Below are positions 33,518 to 45,800 of a stretch of DNA of 64,000 nucleotides, in pieces. The stretch's first letter is position 1; the number at the start of each line of letters is the position of its first letter. The notes below the pieces were generated by a model. That model did not search any database. It was not told where the DNA came from and saw nothing but the letters and a program-made list of their open reading frames with translations. Source of the DNA: Jacaranda mimosifolia. Lineage: Eukaryota; Streptophyta; Magnoliopsida; Lamiales; Bignoniaceae. A program made the translations under genes and the position numbers. The stretch lies in the NCBI GenBank assembly GCA_018894105.1, contig CM032119.1:20663246-20727245 (forward strand), read 5' to 3'.

Positions 33518-34790
33518 ATGAGTGACATGGGCCATCATATAGAGTATCTTATGGTCAATTTCCTCTGCAGAAATATCAACGTATTCGCATGGAAAGCTTT
33601 TGATCTCCAGGGCATCAACCCAAGTGTCATTATCCATCACCTCAATATAGAACCCTCGTATAAACCAGTTAAGCAAAAGACGAGGACTTTCAACTCTAAG
33701 AGATCTCAGGTCATCAAAAAGGAGGTCAACAAACTCTTAGAGGCATGATATATTATAGAAATTCAATATCCCTCTTGACTTTATAATATTGTATTCATCC
33801 CCAAGAACGAGGGGAAATGGCATATATGTAATGACTTTATGAATTTGAATAAAGTTTGCCCTAAAGATCCTTACCCCCTACCTCGTATAGATTTATTAGT
33901 CGATTCTACTGCTTGTTGTGAATTGTTAAGTATGATAGATGCGTTTCAAGGCTATTATCAAATATTCATGGCACCAGAGGACAGGGATAAGACCTCATTC
34001 ATCCTCTCTAATGGGGTATATTATTTCTTGGTCATGCCTTTTGGACTCAAAAACGCAAGAGCAACTTACAAGAGATTAGTGAACTTCATGTTCAAGAATG
34101 AGATTGGAAAGTCTATGGAAATTTATGTCGATGACATGATTGTCAAGATAGAAAAAGCTCAGGGTCACCTAATCAACCTCGACCATACCCTCTAGATACT
34201 GTGGGAATTTGGTATGAAGCTAAACCCCAGCAAGTACAACTTTGGAGTTCTAGGAAACAAGTTCCTGGGTTATATAGTTAGTCAATGGGGAATTGAAGCA
34301 AACCTACAGAAGATCCAGTCCGGGACATACAGCGCCTAGTCGACAGGATAATAGCCCTCGATAGGTTCATTGCACAACTGGCCAACAAGAGTCTCCTCTT
34401 CTTATAAATACTCAGAAATACGGAAAAATTAGGATTTCAATGGACGAAGCAGTGCAACCAAGCTCTGGTTGACCTAAAGAAATACCTCTCATTGCCACCC
34501 ATGCTGCCAAACCTGAGCTAGGAGAAGTTCTACACCTCTACCTAGCCGTGTCTGTCACCGCAATCAGCTCGATCTTGGTCTCGACGAAAGATAAAACTCA
34601 TTGACCTATTTATTATTACAGTAAAGTGCTACAGGGGCCCAAGCACAATTATCTGGAAATCGAGAAGTTTGCCCTCACTTTGGGTACAATAGCCCAAAAG
34701 CTTCGGCCTTACTTCTAATCTCATGCGATGATGGTATGATGAATCAGCTGTTAAAACAAGTGTTGTTGAATCCGGATACATCAAGAAGAC
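33518..34790 (+). pseudogene. Tat element 2 reverse transcriptase-RNase H
   Basis: The pre-RT block at 33518-33748 (F-A-W-K-A-F-D-L-Q-G-I, K-P-V-K-Q-K) ends in a stop. The RT palm at 33839-34195 has D-A-F-Q-G-Y-Y-Q-I, M-P-F-G-L-K-N-A-R-A-T-Y and an intact Y-V-D-D. The connection and first RNase H continue to about 34720 (K-F-A-L-T-L-G-T, K-L-R-P-Y-F). Several stops and shifts, but the catalytic YVDD is kept. Confidence 0.88.
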
Positions 34791-34924
34791 TCACTAAGTG
34801 GGCCATCGAGCTGGGGAATTCGACATCACATTCCAACCGCAGATTGCCATAAAATCACAGGTTCTAGCCGATTTTGTCACCGAGAGGCTCAACCTCCCTG
34901 ACAACATGACCAGAACTCCTCTAT

Positions 34925-35230
34925 ATGGACATCACATGTCGATGGATCAGCGACCACCTCAGGGGGTGGAATTGGTGTCTCACTCTACTCCCCACTCACG
35001 GAAGAATATGATATCACAATCAAACTTGATTTTCCAGTCACTAATAATAAGGCAGAATATAAAGCCTTTATCACCAGCATGAACATGCCAGTAGCTCGCG
35101 GCATCGAGTAGCTAGTGGTGATCACTGATTCTCAGCTGGTCACAGAGCAGGTTGAAGGAAACTTCAAGGCCAAAGAAACCAAGATGAGTCAGTACCTAGC
35201 CAAGGTGAAAAAATTACAATAGTTGTTCAA
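34925..35230 (+). pseudogene. Second (archaeal-type) RNase H of Tat element 2
   Basis: S-H-V-D-G-S-A-T-T-S-G-G-G-I-G-V, then N-N-K-A-E-Y-K-A, then I-T-D-S-Q-L-V. The three catalytic acidic positions are all present in one frame, with one internal stop after G-I-E. A duplicated RNase H of this type between RT-RNase H and integrase is a known trait of Tat elements. Confidence 0.8.
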
Positions 35231-36606
35231 GATTTTCACCCTCAACCAGGTACCCCAATTAGAAAATGAGCGGTTTGACGCCCTTTCCAAGTTTGCAAGC
35301 TCGACGAGGGGGACAAGAGAAAGGACTATAATGTTTCTAGTCCCCAACAAACCCACAATACATACTCTCGACCAAAACTGGGAAGGGAACATTGAAGAAG
35401 CATCTCCCTCTTGGCAAGACCCAATCAAGCTCTACATAAGCCAAGGGATCATCCCCAAAGACAAAAAAGAGACGCGTAGGCTAAGAGGTCAAGCAACCAA
35501 ATTTGCCTTCGATGAGCATGGATAGCTCTACAAGAGATTGGTATCAGGACCACCTTTGAATTGCTCAATGCCTGACCAAGCACGTCAAGTCCTCTATGAA
35601 ATCCACATAGGCATTTGTGGAAATCATTCTAGAGATCGGTCCCTTGCTTATAAAGTTGTCCGATATAGGTATTTTTGGACCACATTATTAAAAGACTCTA
35701 TCGACTTCGCTAGAAAGTGTCCATCCTGCCATTTCCACTCAAATACACCATACCAACCAGCAGCATCAATGATAAACGTCGAGATTGCGTGACCATTCGA
35801 CAAATGGGGAATCAAAATAGTGGGTTCTTTACCTAAAACAATAAGCTAACGAAAATTTATCATCGTCGCGATCAAATACTTTACTAAGTGGGTCGAGGTA
35901 GAAGCAGTGTCGAAGATAACTGACGCAGCCATCAAAAGATTCATTTGGAAAAATATAATCTGTCGTTTTAGTTTGCCTAAGGCTAATCTCAGATAATAGA
36001 ACCCAATTTCAAAGCAAGAACTCGAGAAACTGGTGCGAGGCTTTAGGGATCAACCAACACTTTACTCCAGTCGGAAATCCCCAAGCTAACGGTCAAACAT
36101 AGGTCAGGAACATAACTGTCCTAGACTACCTCAAGGCTCGACTAGAAGGAACAGGAGACAGTTGGGCACACGACCTCCCTGGGGTGCTATAGGCATACAG
36201 AACGACCCCATGAATAGCTAATTGTTGCAGTCCCCACAGTTTGGTCTACAGCTCCAAAGTAGTCATCCCATCTGAATTAATACAGCACACAGCTCTGGTG
36301 ATCCATTATAACCCAGTCAGAAATGTATTCGAAAGGGCACTCGACTTGGAAACCATCGACGAGCTGCGACACAAAGCTTATAATACAATACAACTCTATA
36401 GATAAAAAATGACAGAATATTACAACAAAGCAGTTCGACCACGTAGTTTCAAAGTCAGAGATCTCATCCTCAAGAAAGTTGAGGTGTCAAGGAATATAGG
36501 AAAACTCAAGCCAAAATGGGAGGGCCTTTATTTCGTGGTCAAAGTGTCAAAGCACAATGCATACCGACTAGCAGATCTGCATGGCAACGAACTACCGCGA
36601 CCGTAG
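35230..36606 (+). pseudogene. Tat element 2 integrase (decayed)
   Basis: A linker (35223-35525) is followed by the zinc-binding HHCC at 35538-35792 (H-I-G-I-C-G-N-H and C-P-S-C). The core follows at 35800-36240. The first catalytic position reads W-G-I-K-I-V-G, Lys for Asp. The second is I-S-D-N. The third, in G-Q-T-x-V, is a TAG codon where Glu is expected. The carboxy domain at 36409-36606 ends K-W-E-G-L-Y-F-V-V then Y-R-L. Integrase inserts the cDNA; this copy cannot. Confidence 0.85.
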
Positions 36607-36723
36607 AATGCTATAAATCTAAAGAAGTTCTATGTATAAGGAGACCATTGGTCTCCATTGTATTTCCTTGTTGAAATGAAATTTGCGACACTTTCTACAA
36701 ATGTGTGCTCGCAACACCATGGC

Positions 36724-37130
36724 GTCGACCCCTAAGTCGACCAAGTAGGCTTCAAGCCATCAATTTTAGGTTCTTCAGCTGAGATCAAATAAACAAATTA
36801 ATCATTTATAGTCAACCCCAAAGTCGACCAGGCAACCTTCAAGCCATCAATTCAAGGCTCTTCAGTCAAGATCAAATCAACAAATTGATTTTGTTTATAG
36901 TCAACCCCGAAGTCGACCAAGCAGACTTCAAGCCACCAACTCAAGGCTCCCACCCAAGGTCAAATAAATGAATTGATCTTTTATAGTCGACTCAGAAGTC
37001 GATCAAGTAGGCTCCTAGTAGCCGAGTTAAGGCTTTTCTGCTACAGTAATAAATGAGCTGGTCGCTCACAGTTGACCCTGAAGTCGACCAAGCAAACTTT
37101 GAGCTGTTCAATCAAAGAGGTACAGTCCAA
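36724..37130 (+). repeat. 87-bp tandem array after integrase (5 units)
   Basis: Units start near 36724, 36811, 36900, 36986 and 37071 (spacing 85-89). Each opens with a GTCGACCC..AAGTCGACCAAG-like core and continues with a C-C-A-T-C-A-A-rich stretch and AAATAAA. Tandem arrays in the hypervariable region downstream of pol are known for Tat elements and can seed satellites. Confidence 0.8.
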
Positions 37131-37479
37131 AGCGAAGAATAATAAATAAAAACTCGCTATCGCCAAAATCTGTCCAGTGTGACGTTAAGCCAATATGAAT
37201 CGTTCGACATAATTGACACCCACAATCGACGAATATCTTACATTAACTATATTATTTTCAATGTCACACAATGTTAGATCGAACTATTTATGCAAGATCA
37301 ATTAACATTCGACAAAAACAAAAAGGCTAAAAGTGAAGCAAAGACGCATCGCTGGGCAAAAAGCAGCATTTCATTTAAATATTTATGAATACAACCTTAG
37401 AAAAAAGGTAAGTAAAAAAAGAAGTACTGGAAACGATCAACCACAGAACAATGCCACGTAGTGCCACCAAACTTAACAG

Positions 37480-40100
37480 GCAATGAGCTTAGTGATTGCT
37501 CGACCCCACACCCTTAACATGAGCACCTCGAGCACCATCCTCAATCACTTGGTCAAGTTCATTGCTCAAAGGGATGGGCACCACCACAGGGTTGTTCACT
37601 CCCTGCTCAGGTGCCGCAGTAGCTAGATGAATAGCAGTAGTCGCTAGCCAAAAAGGTCCTACCTTGTCCACTAAGAACTCACCCCTGACTAGTGGAAGAT
37701 ACTCAGAGGCGTCGACCATGCCATCCCGAACTTTGCCACCACAGCTAACTTCTTCGCCACCTCGGCCATCTTTTTCTGTACCTCGATCAGGGGCTCGACA
37801 AAAGGAGCCTCTGTGGAGCCCTCGACCATGGGAGTCTCAGCAGTTTCCTCTTCAGCGACGGCCTCAAGATACATTTGCAGCTGCTCGTCCAGGATGGGGC
37901 TAATACGATCCTTATCCTCTACTCGAAAAATATAGCCAAATACTCCAGTTGTTTGATCGCTTTCTTGAACGAGAAGACAACACTTGCATCCTAAAATGCC
38001 GAGCACAGCATAAACTGCTACACGGCCTCTTACCGCATCAGAGTCAGCTTCCTGTAGAATTTAGTTCGAGCTTCCTGGATTGCTGCATTCCGCCCAGCTG
38101 TCCGACCAAACTCATAACCATACTACACATCCATCTTGGTCTTCTTAGTGATAGTGGTGACTAGCTAACTATTCTTCAATTGGAATTGGTTGTTCAGATC
38201 CTCGACCTCTTTGTTCAGCTCTTCAACCCTCGTCTGTAAAGACTCGAGCTGAGCCTTTAGTGTTTCCATGTCGCCGCCCTCCTGCAGATGCTCACAATTA
38301 GCTAGGGCCAGCTCTGACCTCCTATAAAATGGTAGCCTAACTGGCTCGCCTGAAAAATAAGATTCATGATGAGTGACCGATACTTGACTAGAAAATCAAA
38401 TAAAATTAAAATTAAAATTTGACAAGATAAACTTATCAATCAAACCCTTACCATGTTAGAGTGGTTAGCCAGAGCTCTAAGTGCAGCGTCCTGGCTTAGC
38501 CCCATAAGTTTCTTCTGGTCAGACATGAACATCCGGCTATCATTACCTTTGAAAGAGCAGCCCCGATCGACCCCACCGTCTCCATAGAGTATGAATTGTG
38601 CACGACCATGCTCGGATCCATCCCAAATTAGGGTGACATGAGCTTTGGCAACTAGAACAGCACGTCGTCCCCGCACTGACCAAACAGATCGTACCCAATA
38701 GGCTAGCCCAACCTCGTAGTTTTCCCTTTGCCTTTCTCAGCCATTGTTCTCTTCGGAATAGGTCCAACCTACTTGACCATTAACCTCATCCCCTGACCTA
38801 TCAGGCTGCTCCCGGCAGTCGCTACAAATTAAGCTAGCAACTGAATGGTCGACAACGACAATGTCATGGCCTCAAACTGCGCCACCTCGACCAGAGCAGC
38901 CCCTCATCGGGCCACTGCAGTTAAGCGATGTTGTTCGTTCCTCTGAGCCCTCGCCAAAGCTTCTGCTCTTAAGCTATTCATAGTCTAATCCCTATCTGCC
39001 AACAACACAAATAGTAAAAGATCAGAATCGAACAAAAGGATGGCAAATAAACAAGTTAATCAAGAATCGATAGCACTAGCTACCTAGTCGATCGCCTACT
39101 AGCAAGTCCAGCTAAGCTGACGATAAGCCAGTTAACACCAAACTCCTCCATTTGATAAACACCAAGGCCTCCACCTGACCAAACTCGACCAAGTCCTGGA
39201 TGAAAGTGTTGGGCCAGGTCGGAGTCAAGTTACCCAGTATCTCGACATGCACCATCCATCACCCCTCGGGATATTGAAGCCCCCAGCCACCCGAACATAT
39301 AGATATCATTTTTTCCACTCTTGCCCGTAAGAAGATGCCTAGGTGATAAGAAATTTTCTTTGGGGTCGAGTAGTAAGGTAATAAAAACCCGACTCGTCGG
39401 TGCTACCTGACTTTTAGGACATTAGAAGGTGAAAAATATTGGAAAACTAAGCGAAGGTGGCGAGCTGATCAAATAAATACATTAAAATGACAAAGTTGTA
39501 TATGGTCGAGAAGTAATTTGGCAGCAGCTGGGTTATACATACTTCTAAACCCCTAAGTAGTTCGACTATAGGTCCAGCTAAGGGAAACCTAAGACCGCAT
39601 CGAAAGGCATCCTCTAACATAGTTATACATCCACCGGAGGTCGATGTATCCTACCATGCAGTCTAGGTACTATGAGCTCATACTCCTCGGGAACATGATA
39701 CACCTGTCTAATACATGCTAGGTCAATAGGGGTTATCGTAGGCACTATCTCACTATAGTGGTTAAGGCTAAACGGTCGACCATGCGACACCGGAGCCTAA
39801 CTTGGCCCACCATCACCCCCTCCAGCAGCACGATTGCTGCTCGAGCTGTCGCTAGATGAGCTGCTCAACTCACTTGTCGATCCCCCCAACGGATCAGAAT
39901 GAGTGGCCTCACTATCCCTCCCCCTCCTCCCAAATACCCTCAGAATCAGATAAATACTGTATTTCTCAAATAAAGGAACAACTCAAAAGACTTACTCAGT
40001 TTCGACAAAGTCTAAGGCACAAAGCAATTGCAGAAAATACAATTGACACAGAATTCGACCAAATGAATAGCGATAAAAGTAAAAATGAAGACTTTAACCA
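37480..40100 (-). pseudogene. Antisense ORF of Tat element 2 (Transposase_28-like)
   Basis: On the minus strand, a Ser/Gly-rich start (about 39900-39780) is followed by a block near 39700-39450 reading V-P-E-E-Y-E-L, then G-F-P-L-A-G-P-I-V-E-L-L-R-G-L and I-T-Q-L-L-P-N. This matches the core of the PF04195-like plant 'gypsy type transposon' domain. Exon 38452-38767 (R-A-V-L-V-A-K-A-H and D-Q-K-K-L-M-G-L-S) ends at a GTAAG donor (38451). The acceptor TTTTTCAG is at 38350, giving a 102-bp intron. A Glu/Ala-rich helical tail runs to about 37489. Stops occur. A TATA box lies upstream at 40104-40111. Confidence 0.7.
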
Positions 40101-40103
40101 CGC

Positions 40104-40111
40104 CTATTTAT
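40104..40111 (-). promoter_or_regulatory. TATA box for the antisense ORF
   Basis: On the minus strand CCTATAAATAGGCG, about 200 bp upstream of the first antisense codons. A TATAAATA also precedes the homologous ORF at 61487, which supports an independent antisense promoter. Confidence 0.6.
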
Positions 40112-40317
40112 AGGCATTCGATCGCGGGAAACCAAAACGCCTACAATAATGGCGTAATCATCGTTGGATGCTGCGTCTGGCACAATGTAACCGGCGCATT
40201 AATGCGCTAAACTTAGGTCGACTTAAAAAAAAAACAAAGAAACCCTCATCGACAAACAGTCGTATCTCCACACCAAACTACTCCCCAATCCCTCTCATCG
40301 ATCTTTTTGTTTAGAAT

Positions 40318-40337
40318 TCAAAAGTGGGGCCCCCTCA
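40318..40337 (+). other. Polypurine tract of Tat element 2
   Basis: AAAAGTGGGGCCCCCTCA lies immediately before the 3' LTR start TGATGTGGGAGGG. Confidence 0.65.
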
Positions 40338-41121
40338 TGATGTGGGAGGGCCCAAGAGGCCTAGCCCAAAAACTACAGACCCAAAAGTATAGTATCAAGC
40401 CCATTTCATCCTCGGCCCAGATCACATTGTCGACCCCTCACACCTTTTTTTAGAGGATGCATTGTACAACACAGGTGCTATTCGACTAGGCAGCTGTCCG
40501 AAGTAAGACGCTCGACCCATCTAACCATAATGTTTGGCTCTCTCTTCCACAAATCGTCAACTCACCATGAGGTCAACCCTATTGCCAACCAACGGGGTCG
40601 ACTCACTGTAGGGTCCCTTCTATGCCGCATTAAATGCCCTGACAGGCGGCATGCCTCCACATTAATGGCTTGTGCCACCCCAGTACCACCCATACTGTCA
40701 CACCAGGCAGGGGGTGCGCCTCTAGTGTACTATTCTGTCCCTAAAACCTAGAGATGAAGCCACCTGGAATAGCACAAGAATGAAAGATGACCTAAAACCC
40801 CTCATGCAAGGACAAGAGCCCTTTCTGCAGTCTAGGGTCATTTCAGATAAATCTCTCGCCTAAGGAAAACTATAAATACTCCCTTCCAGGCTCACCAAAG
40901 GTATGCCATTCTATATCATAAAGCATTCACTCTCTGTTCATCTTATCTGGTCGTTCTCATACTGACTTGAGCATCGGAGTACCATAGTTGGGGGCACCTT
41001 GGCTAGCCTGACGTTTGCTCGTGATTGTAGGACTCAGCCCGAAAATCAACTACTCGACCAGATTGGTCGACACCTTCAGAATCTATCCCAATCCAGCTAT
41101 ATACAGTTTTTGCCATCATCA
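40338..41121 (+). repeat. Tat element 2, 3' LTR
   Basis: 784 bp, partner of 30300-31092, ending GCCATCATCA followed by target duplication AATAT. TATAAATA at 40871-40878. Confidence 0.92.
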
Positions 41122-41126
41122 AATAT

Positions 41127-42038
41127 AATACTTAGTATAATAATTAAATAATAAACAGATATATATATAATATTAAAAAATTAAGAATTTAAAAGTGATG
41201 TATGTATATTTTATACTCAATTAACAATTTTATACTTTGTATGATTTTAAAATAAAAATCCAACAAAACATCAAAATTTTATAAGACTAACAATTACATA
41301 TCAAATTACTATTTTAATTAAAGTTTCTTTTATACTAAATTCTTTCAAAGTTAAATCGATATATTAAACCATTTGTAATGTATATTTCTAAACCAATTAT
41401 AAGACTAACCTTGAAACAATAAATAACATAATAATATACTATTTGTAAGACTTACAAATAAATATCAATACAATAACATAATAAAGTTATATGTATCTTT
41501 TATTTTCATTTTTGATTTGATAACAAAGACAATTAATTTAGTAATTAAATAACAAACAGTTCATATTATAAAATTTTAAAATTAAGAATATAAATTAAAA
41601 TATATATAATTAATAATTTCATATTTTGTATGATTTTAAAACTAGACTAAATATTAAATATCAAAATAATATTTTATTTAAATTTTCATTTAAAATATAA
41701 TATATATTAAATTATTTTCTCTAATTTCATTTATTTGAATTGTGTTACCTTGGCCATTGTTTAAAAAAAAAAGAATAACAACTTTTATATGTAGGTATCT
41801 TTGTTCTCATAATCAAAAACTACAAGCGAATGATTAAAGGACGACAATGAGCTATATCTTTAGAAGCATAGGAAAACGCAATGTCTATTACTTTTTTTAA
41901 TAAAAAAATTTTGTCCATTTAAATTTTTATTAAGAGGTAAAATGGAATATACTCATAAATTAGTCGTTATCAAACCACCCCAAATGTGTTAAAATAATGT
42001 TGGACAAATCAACTAGATTAACATGTCAATCTACGCTA
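41127..42038. other. AT-rich spacer
   Basis: No gene. Very AT-rich, continuous with 29846-30299 if the Gypsy element is removed. Confidence 0.6.
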
Positions 42039-42048
42039 GTTAAAATAA

Positions 42049-42190
42049 GGGCCACTTATTTAAAAGTATCAAAAGCACTTTCAAATTTTGTGATCAGTCC
42101 CTACTTGATTTTCTTTAGAATAAGCTCCATAGTTTTGTTAAAACTTTAGCGATTACTCCCTCCTCACTTAATTTGACAAAAATGCCCTTA
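42049..42190 (+). repeat. MULE left terminal inverted repeat
   Basis: It aligns with the inverse of 57130-57279 at roughly two thirds identity by eye. Shared blocks are GTGATCAGT(T)CCC, AAACTTAG.GATTACTCCC and AAAAGACCC/AAAATGCCC. Edges are set by the flanking 9-mer TTAAAATAA. Confidence 0.65.
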
Positions 42191-42396
42191 AATATAATAT
42201 TTTTCACTCATTTTTTTTCACTTATTCATCATCCACACAAGCAAACAGTAAACCCTAGCATATGTACTTTCATTACTAGAAATAGAAAACGCAACAAGCT
42301 CCATGGCGGGAATGAGAATAATCTTTGGAGCCAACAACCATTAACCCGACATCTGCATTGTCTTCTTCTCTTTTTATTTTCATCATTTTCGGGTTT

Positions 42397-42427
<31 letters not shown>

Positions 42428-42487
42428 TTCTTCTTCTTCTCCTCAATTTCTTCTCACTTGTTCTGAGTTTCTTATATTTTTTCGACA

Positions 42488-42819
42488 ATGTCAACCAGTA
42501 GTGAAGCGGAAGTGTTCAATCAAGTGTTGGTGAGTTGCCGCTACAAAGACGATCTCCAAATAATGTCAATTAAGGATGGTATAACTTTATTGGACATATA
42601 CATTAATCTCGCAAGAAAATGGAGTGAAATCAACAACGAGCTCTTCAATTTGCAATACATAGCTCTATATCAAAGATTGTACATAACTTTGACTGATGAC
42701 AACGATGTCATGAATATGGTCTTACTGCAATTGACATTGAAGATGAACATTGTTGACATCTTCGTAAACCAAAATGATGAATCAAGCAGCCGTGCAAAGG
42801 AGAGCAGTGATGTTTTAAG
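42488..42819 (+). pseudogene. MULE transposase, amino-terminal exon
   Basis: The ATG at 42488 follows a (TTC)n tract (about 42394-42441) in the 5' leader. 110 codons (M-S-T-S-S-E-A-E-V-F; I-T-L-L-D-I-Y; Y-I-T-L-T-D-D-N-D-V; I-V-D-I-F-V) have the layout of the PB1-like domain that starts many MuDR-type transposases. The exon can end at AAG|GTAATA (42820). The reading phase does not join cleanly to the exon at 48647, so another donor or a frameshift is likely. Confidence 0.65.
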
Positions 42820-42821
42820 GT

Positions 42822-45800
42822 AATACTTCTATAAAATCTAAAATGTACTGCAGTTTGTAAAGTTTTGTACTTGAAGTGTTCTGAAATTGTACTTTGTTTA
42901 TTTTAAAGTCTTTCTCTACTTGGAGCATTCTACATTATACTTCACTACATATAAAATTGTACTTTATCTCACAAATATTGTACTCTATTCTGTAAGTTTT
43001 ATACTTCAAATGTTCTACTAATGGATTATCCAAAATTGTACCACAACTTCTAGCGGTTTATACTTGAAGTGTTCCCAAACTGAACGTCTTCTATCTAAAG
43101 TTATACTTTTGGTTTTCTAGAATTATACTTCATTTTACCTAAACTTGTACTTTAGTTATCTTAATCTATTATTTAAGCTTTATACTTCAAGAGTTCTATT
43201 AATAGATTATCAAAAATTGTACTGCAACTATTAAGGTCTTATACTTTAGGAGTTGTGAAATTGTACTTCACTTTATCTAAAATTGTACTTCTATTTTATG
43301 AAACTACACTTCATTTTACCTAAGCATGTACTCTATTAATTGAAGTTCTATACTTCAAGTGCTCTGAAATTGTACTTCATTTTATCTAAACTTGTACTTC
43401 AATTATCTTTATTTATTATTTAAGTTTTATACTTCAGGTGTTCTACTAATGGATGATCCAAAATCGTACTGCAATTGTTAATGACTTATACTTCAAGTGT
43501 TTCGAAATTGCACTTCTTTCTATATAAAATTGTACTTCTGTTTTCTGATATTATACTTCATTTTACCTAAACATGTACTCTATTCATTGAAGTTCTATAC
43601 TTCAGATGTTTTGAAATTGTACTTCATTTTATCTAAACTTGTACTTCAGTTATCTGAATCTATTATTTAAGCTTCAAGTGTTCTACTAATGGAATATCCA
43701 AAATTTGTACTACAATGGCTAAGATTTTATACCTCAGGAGTTCTGAAATTGTACTTCACTTTATCTAAAATTGTATTACAATGGCTAAAGTTTTATACTT
43801 CAAGTGTTTCAAAATTGTACTTCATTTTATCTAAACTTGCACTTCAATTATCTAAATCTATTATTTAAGTTTTATACTTCAGGTGTTCTACTAATGGATT
43901 ATCCAAAATCATTTGGTAATTGCTAAGAACTTATACTTCAGGTGTTCTGAAATTGTACTTGTTTTTATATATAAAATTGTAGTTCTATTTTTTGAAATTA
44001 TATTTCATTTTACCTAAACCTGTACTATATTCATCGAAGTTCTATACTTCAAGTGTTCTGAAATTGTACTTCATTTTATCTAAACTTGTACTTTAGTTAT
44101 CTAAATCTATTATTTAAGCTTCAAGTGTTCTACTAATGGATTATCCAAAATTTGTACTGCAATTGCTAAGGTTTTATACTTCAACAGTTCTAAAACTGTA
44201 CTTCACTTTATCTAAAATTGTACTGCAATTGCTAAGGATTTATACTTCAAGGGTTCTGAAATTGTACTTCTTTTTATATAAAATTGTACTTCTATTTTCT
44301 GAAATTATACTTTGTTTTACATAAACCTATCCTCTATTAATTGAAGTTCTATACTTCAGGTGTTCTGAAATTGTACTTTATTTTATCGAAACATATATTT
44401 CAGTTATCTGAATCTATTATTTAAGCTTCAAGTGTTCTACTAATGGATTATCCAAATTTTGTACTGCAATTGCTAAGGTTTTATACTTCAAGTGTTCTGA
44501 AATTGTATTTCTTTTTATATAAAATTGTACTTCTATTTTCTAAAATTATACTTTATTTTACCTAAACCTATACTCTATTAATTGAAGTTCTACACTTCAG
44601 GTGTTCTGAAATTGTACTTCATTTTATCTAAACTTGTACTTTAGTTATCTAAATCTATTATTTAAGCTTAAAGTGTTCTACTAATGGATTATCCAAAGTT
44701 TGTACTGCAATTGCTAAGGTTTTATACTTCAGCAGTTCTGAAATTGTACTTCACTTTATCTAAAATTGAACCGCAATTGCTAAAGTTTTATACTTCAAGT
44801 GTTCTGAAATTGTACTTCATTGTATCTAAACTTGTACTTCAATTATTTGAATCTATTGTTTTAGTTTTATACTTCAGGTGTTCTACTAATGGATTATCCA
44901 AATGGATTATCCAAAATCGTACTGCAATTGCTAAGGATTTATACTTCAAGTGTTCTGAAATTGTACTTCTTTTTATATAAAATTGTACTTCTATTTTCTG
45001 AAATTATACTTTATTTTACCTAAACCTATCCTCTGTTAATTGAAGTTCTATACTTCAGGTGTTCCGAAATTGTACTTCACTTTATCTAAACTTATATTTC
45101 AGTTATCTGAATCTATTATTTAAGCTTCAAGTGTTCCACTAATGGATTATCCAAAATCGTACTGCAGTTGCTAAGGACTTATACTTCAAATGTTTCGAAA
45201 TTGCACTTCTTTCTATATAAAATTGTACTTCTGTTTTCTGATATTATACTTCATTTTACCTAAACATGTACTCTATTCATTGAAGTTCTATATTTCAGAT
45301 GTTTTGAAATTGTACTTCATTTATCTAAACTTGTACTTCAGTTATCTGAATCTATTATTTAAGCCTCAAGTGTTTTACTAATGGAATATCCAAAATTTGT
45401 ACTACAATAGCTAAGGTTTTATACCTCAGGAGTTCTGAAATTGTACTTCACTTTATCAAAAATTGTATTACAATTGCTAAAGTTTTATACTTCAAGTGTT
45501 TCAAAATTGTACTTCATTTTATCTAAACTTGCACTTCAATTATCTAAATCTATTATTTAAGTTTTATACTTCAGGTGTTTTACTAATGGATTATCCAAAA
45601 TCATTTGGTAATTGCTAAGAACTTATACTTCAGGTGTTCTGAAATTGTACTTCTTTTTATATATAAAATTGTAGTTCTATTTTCTGAAATTATATTTCAT
45701 TTTACCTAAACCTGTACTATATTCATCGAAGTTCTATACTTCAAGTGTTCTGAAATTGTACTTCATTTTATCTAAACTTGTACTTTAGTTATCTAAATCT

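Larger units (their letters stand above)
30300..41121 (+). mobile_element. Full-length Tat-type Ty3/Gypsy element, 10.8 kb, TSD AATAT
   Basis: LTRs at 30300-31092 and 40338-41121 bound the element. Identical 5-bp duplications AATAT lie at 30295-30299 and 41122-41126. Plus-strand order is primer-binding site, gag, protease, RT-RNase H, a second RNase H, integrase and an 87-bp tandem array. A spliced antisense ORF and a polypurine tract follow. A second, archaeal-type RNase H and an antisense ORF before the 3' LTR are hallmarks of the Tat lineage. All genes are broken, but every part is present. Confidence 0.95.

Noticed and set aside
41987..42000. 14-bp match TGTTAAAATAATGT to 57278-57291 as an alternative MULE target duplication
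   Set aside because: Longer than MULE duplications usually are, and it would place the left end off the alignable inverted repeat. The 9-mer TTAAAATAA at 42040-42048 gives symmetric distances to the conserved GTGATCAG.
42173..42494. Arg-rich minus-strand frame and Phe/Ser-rich plus-strand frame
   Set aside because: Both are translations of the (TTC)n tract in the transposase leader.
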